Shown in pieces: positions 58,701 to 64,000 of a stretch of DNA of 64,000 nucleotides. Numbering within the stretch: position 1 is the stretch's first letter; every line of letters begins with the position of its first letter. Position numbers and translations under genes: made by a program. The notes beneath the pieces were generated by a model. The model was not told where the DNA came from, made no database searches, and was given only the letters and a program-made list of their open reading frames with translations. The stretch spans positions 189,838-253,837 of the forward strand of contig JABCZL010000001.1 in the NCBI GenBank assembly GCA_013289685.1, given 5' to 3'. This stretch comes from Acidobacteriota bacterium. GTDB lineage: Bacteria; Acidobacteriota; Terriglobia; Terriglobales; Acidobacteriaceae.

Positions 58701-59244
58701 GTATGACGCGGAGGGGCAGCTGAGTGCGGCTATCCTCACACGTGAACTCTTGCGCTTTACCTTCCCGCGGCAACGCGAGGGCCGCCGGTTGTGCATATCG
58801 GACTTCTTCGCTCCTAAAACTTCTGGAAAGATGGATGTGATCGGGCTGTCACTGGTTACGATTGGGGCCCACGCCAGCGTGGAGACGCAGCGATTGTTTG
58901 AGGGTGGAGAGTACACGAAGTATCTCTACCTGCACGGGCTGAGCGTCGAAACGGCGGAGGCGCTGGCGGAACTGCATCACAAGAAGATGCGCGAGGAGTT
59001 GGGAATTGCCGGCGAGGACGCCGCGGAGATTCGCGATCTGTTTCATCAGAAGTATCGTGGATCGCGGTATTCGTTCGGCTATCCGGCGTGCCCGAACCTG
59101 GAGGATCAGACCAAGCTGTTCACCCTGCTCAAGCCCGAGGAGAATGTGGGCGTGCGGCTGACTTCCGGATTCTTGCTGGAGCCTGAGCAGAGTACGTCGG
59201 CAATCGTGGTGCATCATCCGGGGGCGAAGTATTTCGTGGTGTAG
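55753..59244 (+). CDS. metH: Cobalamin-dependent methionine synthase
   Basis: 1163 residues, full length. Homocysteine-binding domain with zinc cysteines in GLNCATGP and [10 protein letters not shown]; pterin-binding domain (about 330-620); B12-binding module with the His ligand in GDVHDIGKN (about 735-742); AdoMet-binding reactivation domain with [10 protein letters not shown] near the C-terminus. It methylates homocysteine using methyltetrahydrofolate. The 30-bp inverted repeat ends 10 bp upstream; a cobalamin riboswitch was not found. Confidence 0.97.
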   Translation: MADFLQTVKERVVVYDGAMGTNIQKRNPTLDDYWGKENCSEVLVLSRPDIIRDIHADFFRVGCDIVETNTFGGSGIVLREFELGDRVHEINLKAAQLAKEVAKQFSTKDRPRFVAGSMGPTTKLPSLGHIGFDAMVASYEEQAAALIEGGVDILLIETAQDLLQAKIATIGVLEAMRKAGRRLPVQVQVTLQESGTMLLGTEIGAALTALEPFDVDAIGLNCATGPKEMNDAVRYLALNSTKEVSVLPNAGLPQNVGGHAVYKLSPEELAEYHKHFVKDYGVRIVGGCCGTTPEHLKAAVDAVSGVEPARRDVKRVGAASSAYTTVPLDLEPKPLIVAEEMNTTTRVEHFRKLVQGKKYDDILGLAKRLVNEGSHMLDLCCAIVGEDEKEYITSILEKIATRVPAPILVDSTEADVVEEALKRIPGRAIINSINLEDGEKRTSKVLPMAKRYGAAVIALTIDEDGMALTADKKVAIAHRIHDLATKKYGLDSTDLIFDALTLPISTGQEEYRTAGVETINAVERIKKELPGVKTILGVSNISFGLDAYPRRVLNSVFMHEAVDHGLDMAIVNYTKIYPLYKIPQEEVELARKLIHRDASSDGDPLQKYMAHFAGMKGKPAASTTAHVDTLSVEDKLKFAIINGEKSVGEGARKKSLEELLEEALASYSALELINTVLLDGMKTVGDLFGARKMQLPSVLDSAGVMKAAVAYLEPKMEKKAGSQKGTIVLATVKGDVHDIGKNLVDIILSNNGFKVVNLGIKQPGDTIIRAAQEHQADAIGLSGLLVKSTLEMKYVIQDLERQKLAFPVICGGAALTRKYVEDDLRREYANAVFYADDAFAGLHIMEDLATQNGAKQTRLTEGRTVKEYAKATAVDEETGPVFAERSPVVGDAPNIPEPPFWGVRVRKDYDLRELFQYINETALFKNQWQLKTASQADYVRLVQEKFRPILFKLEDEVAGSGLFEPKVVYGYFPAQADGNDVVVYDAEGQLSAAILTRELLRFTFPRQREGRRLCISDFFAPKTSGKMDVIGLSLVTIGAHASVETQRLFEGGEYTKYLYLHGLSVETAEALAELHHKKMREELGIAGEDAAEIRDLFHQKYRGSRYSFGYPACPNLEDQTKLFTLLKPEENVGVRLTSGFLLEPEQSTSAIVVHHPGAKYFVV

Positions 59245-59254
59245 AAAAGCCTTA

Positions 59255-59281
59255 CCACAGAGGACACGGGGAACACAGAGG
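59255..59281. repeat. Short intergenic repeat (CACAGAGGACACGG type)
   Basis: CCACAGAGGACACGGGGAAC ACAGAGG shows an internal ACAGAGG repeat. A complementary-type TTCGTGG repeat occurs at 23259-23289. Such elements are common between genes in several soil phyla. Confidence 0.4.
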
Positions 59282-59338
59282 AAATACCCGCCGCGGATTT
59301 ACGCGGATCACACGGATAAGGCAGATGAATCAGAGAAT

Positions 59339-59361
59339 GGACGCCCACTGGCGTCCTTTTT
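59339..59361 (+). terminator. Rho-independent terminator of metH
   Basis: GGACGCC, loop CACT, GGCGTCC, then TTTTT: a 7-bp GC-rich stem with a T-run, 95 bp after the metH stop. Confidence 0.8.
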
Positions 59362-59370
59362 ACTATTCCG

Positions 59371-61731
59371 CTAGAAAGTGGCTTGCAGGCGCAGTGAGTA
59401 GCTTCTGGGCGGCGCGACTGCGTTCCCTGAGAACAGGCCGGCGAAGTTGATCAGGTTGAGGCGGTTGTTCAGATTCTGAACGTCGGCCTGGAGACGCGTC
59501 GCCATCTGGTCGTGCTTCCAAAGATCGACGCCAGTGGAAGCGTCGATCGAGAACGATGGCTTTACTCGCTGCCGCGCGAAATCAACTCGATTGACAATCG
59601 CCTGACCGTATTGGGCGATGGCCTGCTGAATCGACTGGGGCGTGTTGTCCACAACGGCAGGCAGTCCCGAGCCGTATTGGACGCCCAGTGCCATCCACGC
59701 GCGATTGTTCAATTGGTAGCGAAGGCGTCCGTGAGCCGTGTTGCGCTGGTCCTGCGAGTCCCAGAAGCGGCCGCTGGTTTGGCTCAGGGCATTTGTGGCG
59801 TCCGCGCCCAGGAATAGCCCACCGGTGACTGGCAGATAGACGCTGCCGACGATGTAGGAGTAACTGAGGAATCCGGAAAAGCGGCGCCATTGCGGCAGTT
59901 CGAGTTTGCCTTCGGCCCCGTAGAGCACGGCTTTGCGGAACGAAATCGGGAAGCTCACGGCGGTGTTGAGGAGAAGATCGTCGTCGGCGTAGTTGTCCAT
60001 GTCGCGACGAAACCCGTTCACATCCAGCTTGAGCTTATCCGCGAAAGACTTGGTCAGCCCCGCCTCGTAATAGTTCCCCAGCGAAGGCTTGACGGGCAAC
60101 CGGAGAACTTCCGGGTTCAGCGACACGACCGTGGGTGAACTGGCCAGCAGAATGTTCTCAAAGGCCGGAGTCTGAAAGGCGCGATCATAAGAAGCATGAA
60201 GCACGACGTTGGCCGAACTGAAATAGCGCGCCACCGACACGCGAGGACTCAGTGCATTTTGATTGACCAGAAGCTGGTAGTGGTCCCAGCGAAGGCCCGC
60301 GCTGACGGTCCAGTGGCCGAGCCGGATCAGGTCTTGCACGAATGCCGATTGTTCCAGATCGAATCCGCGCCCAGAGAATTGAAATGTGGGCGGAGTGCCG
60401 GGCTCGAATTGCGACGGGTCGGTAATGATGTCGCTGAAATTCTCGCGCAGGTGGGTAAAATCGCCTTCGAATCCGGCTTTGAATTCGTGGCGGCCGCGAT
60501 GATACGAGGCCGTTCCTTTCAAATACTGCTCGGTGAATCCGCGATCCTGGAACGCGATGATGGGAGTGGACTGCGCATTGGAATCCAGGCCAACCGTATC
60601 GCTGCGCATCATCCCACGAAAGTCCGCCAGCAGGTGCTCCGAAAAAATGTGCTGGTAGGAGGCGATGCCGATGGTTTCGAAATTGTCGCGATGCTGGACT
60701 TGCCCCTGAGCCTGCTGGATCTGTTCGTTGGGAACAAGAAATTTAGAAAACTCGCGGCGAAGGTTGATGCCGACGCGGTCGTGGTTCGACAAATCGCGAT
60801 CGTAGCGGGCCGCGAAATCGGTGGTGGTCGCGGTGTTGGTGTAATTCTCCGGGACCGGCGGATTCAGGTAGCGGTCGGTGAGAGCCGCGGCTCCGTCAGC
60901 TGAGATCGCATTTTTCCCCCAACCGTATTGTGCCAGCACATATCCGTTGGCCGTGCCGAAACTGCCGCCCGAAATCACGGCCTGCCCATGCAGGCCGGGG
61001 TGGTCGGCTTTGCTGGTGTCGACTTCGACCACGCCTCCCATCTTGCGGCCGTATTCGGCGGGAATTCCGGCGGTATAGATGGTGAGGGAGTCGACATCGT
61101 CCGCTTCAACGTCGAGACCGGCGCTCGGGGAGCGATTGTCGGTGAGGGGCACGCCATCCACCACGAACTGCGTCTGATATTCCGATCCGCGCGGGTGCAG
61201 GACGGCGCTGCCTTCGTAGACCCAGCCGGGCTGCGAGTTCACCAGATCCGGCAACGAGCGGCCGGGAAGGGACGCGGCCCGTCCGGTGATGGCCTGGGGA
61301 TCGATCCGGTTGCTCGAATTCGTGCGGCTGGGATCGAGCAGCGGGCTCTCCGCGGTCACATTCACGGCGGTGCTCGTGGAGGCAATGCTCAGCTTGATCA
61401 GATATTCGGTGGGCAGGGCGGTGCGAATCTCGATGCGGCCGCTGTAAGCAGAGAACCCGTTGCTCTCGACTCTTAGCTGGTAGGGGCCGAAAGGCAGATT
61501 GCGAACGCTCAGCAGGCCGGCGTCGTCGGTTATCAAGCTGCGGTGGAGTTGTACGGCCTCGCTGGAGAGCGTGATGGAGGCCTTCACGCCGAGGCCGTGA
61601 GGATCCGCGACTTTCAGGCGGAGTTCTCCTAGGTTGCTCTGCGCCCACAGGGGCAGAGCCAGCAGAGCAATTCCGACGTGAAGCAGCCAACGCAAGGTGA
61701 TGGATCGGGGATGCCTCATGATAACAGCCAT
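59371..61731 (-). CDS. TonB-dependent receptor with carboxypeptidase-like N-terminus
   Basis: 786 residues. Signal peptide LLHVGIALLALPLWAQ; N-terminal beta domain (LRLKVADPHGLGVKASITLS); plug with YQTQFVVDGVPLTDN; barrel ending LRLQATF. Shorter than the Oar-like receptor, near the size of ordinary outer-membrane receptors. Ligand not predictable. ATG 61719 is also possible. Confidence 0.93.
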   Translation of the reverse strand: MAVIMRHPRSITLRWLLHVGIALLALPLWAQSNLGELRLKVADPHGLGVKASITLSSEAVQLHRSLITDDAGLLSVRNLPFGPYQLRVESNGFSAYSGRIEIRTALPTEYLIKLSIASTSTAVNVTAESPLLDPSRTNSSNRIDPQAITGRAASLPGRSLPDLVNSQPGWVYEGSAVLHPRGSEYQTQFVVDGVPLTDNRSPSAGLDVEADDVDSLTIYTAGIPAEYGRKMGGVVEVDTSKADHPGLHGQAVISGGSFGTANGYVLAQYGWGKNAISADGAAALTDRYLNPPVPENYTNTATTTDFAARYDRDLSNHDRVGINLRREFSKFLVPNEQIQQAQGQVQHRDNFETIGIASYQHIFSEHLLADFRGMMRSDTVGLDSNAQSTPIIAFQDRGFTEQYLKGTASYHRGRHEFKAGFEGDFTHLRENFSDIITDPSQFEPGTPPTFQFSGRGFDLEQSAFVQDLIRLGHWTVSAGLRWDHYQLLVNQNALSPRVSVARYFSSANVVLHASYDRAFQTPAFENILLASSPTVVSLNPEVLRLPVKPSLGNYYEAGLTKSFADKLKLDVNGFRRDMDNYADDDLLLNTAVSFPISFRKAVLYGAEGKLELPQWRRFSGFLSYSYIVGSVYLPVTGGLFLGADATNALSQTSGRFWDSQDQRNTAHGRLRYQLNNRAWMALGVQYGSGLPAVVDNTPQSIQQAIAQYGQAIVNRVDFARQRVKPSFSIDASTGVDLWKHDQMATRLQADVQNLNNRLNLINFAGLFSGNAVAPPRSYSLRLQATF

Positions 61732-62157
61732 GCCGAGAGTGTCTTATTGCCCAGGGTATAACCGAGTGCCATTCCCATCGCGAGTTTTTACAAAATGTAG
61801 ACACGCTTGTGACAAGGCGGGGCGGGACATGAGGCAACTTCTAGTCAGATCCTTTAGCGGGCATGCTTTGGCTCGCGAGCTGGGGTCGCAGGCTTCACGC
61901 CTTCCGTCACCGGGATGGCATGGGGAAAAACTGGCGCTCGTACCGCAGGGGGTACGGGCGCCGTTTTGCCTCTGGCTGCCCCCGCAGGTGCTTGCCTAAG
62001 CACTGGTCTCGGACAGCCGCGGTCTTCGTGATCCACTCCAACTGTTACAATTTTGGGGAACTGACGGGACCGCGGGTCCCTGCTTGCTCGGCTTCGCTCA
62101 GTCGTTGGAATGCCGATCAGCAGGCAGGCCTCAGAGTCGGAGTTCGAAGCCAGCGCC
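61732..62157. other. Gene-free stretch before nrdR with strong hairpins
   Basis: About 425 bp between the divergent TonB receptor and nrdR genes. It contains the terminator-like hairpin 61933-61967 and a small hairpin GTGCTT-GCCT-AAGCAC (61992-62007 region). It could hold a small RNA, but I recognise no family. Confidence 0.4.
61933..61967 (+). terminator. Terminator-like hairpin without an upstream gene
   Basis: GGCGCTCGTACC, loop GCAGGG, GGTACGGGCGCC, then GTTTT: an 11-of-12 bp stem and short T-run on the plus strand, with no plus-strand gene upstream within the gap. Confidence 0.55.
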
Positions 62158-62619
62158 ATGAAATGTCCTTTTTGCGGATTTGCGAATGACAAGGTGGTGG
62201 ATTCGCGCGAAAGCAAGGAAGCGGAATCCATCCGGCGGAGGCGTGAGTGTTTGAAGTGCGGCAAGCGCTTCACCACTTACGAGCGCATCGATGAAATCCC
62301 CTACATGGTGGTGAAGAAAGACGGCCGCCGGGAGAAGTTTGACCGCCAGAAAGTACTCAACGGATTGCTGCGGGCCTGCGAGAAACGTCCTGTGCCGATC
62401 AGCAAGCTGGAGCAGATCGTGAACGAGGCGGAATCGTTCGTCATCGAGTCGCCGGAGCGCGAGCGCAAAACCAGCGAACTGGGTGAGTTAATCATGAACC
62501 GCCTGCGGCGCTACGACAAGGTTGCGTATGTGCGATTTGCCTCCGTGTATCTGGATTTCAAGGATGTCAAAGAGTTCATGAATGAGTTGAAGGATCTGGT
62601 GAAAGTAAAAGCCGTATAA
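62158..62619 (+). CDS. nrdR: NrdR transcriptional repressor
   Basis: 153 residues from ATG 62158. Zinc ribbon MKCPFCGFANDKVVDSRESK with the second Cys pair in CLKCGKRFTTYERI, followed by an ATP-cone domain (VVKKDGRREKFDRQKVLNGL). It represses ribonucleotide reductase genes in response to dATP/ATP. It is followed 23 bp later by icd. Confidence 0.97.
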   Translation: MKCPFCGFANDKVVDSRESKEAESIRRRRECLKCGKRFTTYERIDEIPYMVVKKDGRREKFDRQKVLNGLLRACEKRPVPISKLEQIVNEAESFVIESPERERKTSELGELIMNRLRRYDKVAYVRFASVYLDFKDVKEFMNELKDLVKVKAV

Positions 62620-62642
62620 GGGCGTATAAGGACCATGCATAC

Positions 62643-63671
62643 ATGAGTCATAAGGTAACGCTGATCCCGGGAGACGGGATCGGCCCCGAAGTCACGAAGG
62701 CAACGGTACGCATTCTGGAAGCCACCGGGGTGAAGTTTGAGTGGGAAACCTTTGCGGTCGGAGCGGAAGCTTTTGAAAAATCGGGCGAGTACATTCCCAA
62801 GGATTTGATTGAGTCGCTGGAGCGGACGCGTGTCGGCCTGAAGGGTCCGGTAACTACGCCCGTGGGCGGCGGTTTCCCCAGCATCAACGTGGCGCTGCGG
62901 AAGAAGTTCGAGCTATACGCCAACTTCCGGCCGATCCGCAATCTCCCCCATATTCCGACGCGCTATCCGGACGTCGACCTGATTATCGTGCGCGAGAATA
63001 CCGAGGGACTCTATTCGGGACTGGAACATGAAGTGGTGCCGGGGGTGGTGGAGAGTCTGAAGATCATCACCGAAAAAGCTTCCACGCGGATCGCAAAGTT
63101 TGCGTTTGAATACGCCCGCAAGAATCATCGAAGAAAGATTCACTGCATTCACAAAGCCAACATCATGAAGCTGTCGGACGGGCTGTTCCTGCGCTGCACG
63201 CGGAATGTGGCCAAGGATTATCCCGAGATCACCTACGGCGAACACATTGTGGACAACACCTGCATGCAACTGGTGATGAATCCCTACCAGTACGACATGC
63301 TGGTGATGGAAAACCTGTACGGAGACATTCTCTCGGATCTGTGCGCGGCGTTTGTAGGCGGACTGGGATTTGTGCCCAGCGCGAACCTGGGCGATGAATG
63401 CGCGATCTTTGAAGCTGTCCATGGTTCGGCGCCCGATATCGCGGGAAAGAATCTCGCTAATCCGACGGCTCTGCTGCGGTCGGCTCTGCTGATGGTGCGG
63501 CATCTCGGCGAACACGCGGCGTCGACGCAGATTCGCAATGCGCTGGAGCGGGTGTATCGCCACCCGGAAAAGCTGACGCGCGACATTGGCGGCAAAGCGG
63601 GGACGTCGGAGTTTGCTGACGCGGTGATTGAAGAAATGCAGACCAGCAACGCCGAGCCTGTAACAGTATAG
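62643..63671 (+). CDS. icd: NAD-type isocitrate dehydrogenase
   Basis: 342 residues. PGDGIGPEV at the N-terminus, VRENTEGLYSGLEHEV, KANIMKLSDGLFL (catalytic Lys), LYGDILSDL and VHGSAPDIAGKNLANPTA. These match the short NAD-dependent IDH branch rather than isopropylmalate dehydrogenase. It oxidises isocitrate to 2-oxoglutarate, the substrate of the glutamate dehydrogenase in this window. Confidence 0.88.
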   Translation: MSHKVTLIPGDGIGPEVTKATVRILEATGVKFEWETFAVGAEAFEKSGEYIPKDLIESLERTRVGLKGPVTTPVGGGFPSINVALRKKFELYANFRPIRNLPHIPTRYPDVDLIIVRENTEGLYSGLEHEVVPGVVESLKIITEKASTRIAKFAFEYARKNHRRKIHCIHKANIMKLSDGLFLRCTRNVAKDYPEITYGEHIVDNTCMQLVMNPYQYDMLVMENLYGDILSDLCAAFVGGLGFVPSANLGDECAIFEAVHGSAPDIAGKNLANPTALLRSALLMVRHLGEHAASTQIRNALERVYRHPEKLTRDIGGKAGTSEFADAVIEEMQTSNAEPVTV

Positions 63672-63685
63672 CGGCTGCTTACGAT

Positions 63686-64000
63686 TCAGCGGCGTTTGAG
63701 AGCTTCCAACTCTTCCAGGGTGCGTGGCCAGTCCGATCCCAGCAGCCGCGACAAACTGCGATCCGCCAGAACCTTGCCGCCGGTCTGGCAGCGCGCACAA
63801 TAATTCGTTTCTTTGTCGGCATAACGAATCCTCAGAACTTTATCGCCACACCGGGGGCAAGGCTGGCCGTAGCGGCCATGAACGGCCATGTCTTTGCGAA
63901 ATGCAGTCACCTTCTCGGGAAAGGCCGCTTCCGCCTCAGCGTGCAGCCGCGTGATCCAGAGTTGCAGCGTTTGCCGCGTTGCCGTAAACAGCCGTGCCCA
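63686..64000 (-). CDS. Fpg/Nei-family DNA glycosylase, C-terminal fragment
   Basis: The frame stays open past the window end; 104 codons are visible. The C-terminal zinc finger is complete: QPCPRCGDKVLRIRY and ETNYCARCQTGGKVLADRSL. The upstream residues (RLFTATRQTLQLWITRLHAE) belong to the helix-two-turn-helix region. The N-terminal catalytic Pro is outside. It repairs oxidised bases. Stop 14 bp from the icd stop (convergent). Confidence 0.85.
   Translation of the reverse strand, partial: WARLFTATRQTLQLWITRLHAEAEAAFPEKVTAFRKDMAVHGRYGQPCPRCGDKVLRIRYADKETNYCARCQTGGKVLADRSLSRLLGSDWPRTLEELEALKRR

Overview
The window looks like a high-GC Acidobacteria (Terriglobia/Koribacter-like) chromosome segment. 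That placement is inferred from gene content: very large Oar-type TonB-dependent receptors with a carboxypeptidase-like N-terminal domain, choice-of-anchor-D secreted proteins, a response-regulator/PEP-synthase fusion, many secreted orphan proteins, and several families of short palindromic intergenic repeats. No rRNA or other definitive marker is present. I count about 58 protein genes (two cut by the window edges), one tRNA-Gly(CCC), and no CRISPR array, prophage or insertion sequence.

Left third (1-23 kb). The window opens with the last 41 codons of a PIN-domain toxin. It continues with a large REC-REC-PEP/pyruvate-binding protein, an ECF sigma factor with a small membrane protein, an ANT/aadA-like nucleotidyltransferase, glutamate dehydrogenase (gdhA), a CoA-transferase, an RsbR-N-like sensor, OsmC and a TonB-type energy transducer. 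A run of secreted orphans follows: a lipoprotein, a pilin-like protein, an ASH/Fn3 protein, and a protein with a caspase/CHAT-like His/Cys pattern. Next come an alpha/beta hydrolase, the tRNA, a Tat-exported amidase, and an ABC exporter operon that encloses a secreted thioredoxin.

Middle (23-45 kb). This part holds a transglutaminase, an isolated nuoB and a quinone oxidoreductase. A locally AT-rich patch (about 28.4-29.85 kb) carries an orphan membrane protein. A compact plus-strand run follows: XdhC, MocA-like cytidylyltransferase, HAD phosphatase, a U-type Fe-S scaffold missing its third cysteine, a BtuF-like binding protein, a GAF/fRMsr, a TlpA-DipZ-like thioredoxin and a NUDIX hydrolase. 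An atypical NRAMP transporter and a channel-less MgtE_N-CBS protein lie on the minus strand on either side of a TPR protein. An ArsR-SRPBCC-DUF1801 cassette and a pair of MacB/FtsX-type permeases without an ATPase close this region.

Right third (45-64 kb). This holds a kynurenine-formamidase-like hydrolase, an M28 peptidase with a PDZ domain, a UbiD decarboxylase, a giant Oar-like receptor translationally coupled to an S1/P1-type nuclease, an isolated nuoI, B12-dependent methionine synthase (metH), a second TonB receptor, nrdR, NAD-type isocitrate dehydrogenase, and the 3' end of an Fpg/Nei-type DNA glycosylase.

The strongest functional hypotheses are four. (i) The NRAMP homologue has Gly and Ala where manganese/iron transporters have Asn and Met, and it sits near a cytosolic MgtE_N-CBS protein, which suggests a magnesium transport/sensing pair. 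(ii) The PEP-synthase ATP-binding domain is fused to two receiver domains and lacks the rest of the enzyme. (iii) A clan-CD-like His/Cys protein of unknown role is present. (iv) One palindromic repeat family has a copy inside the mocA-like coding sequence.
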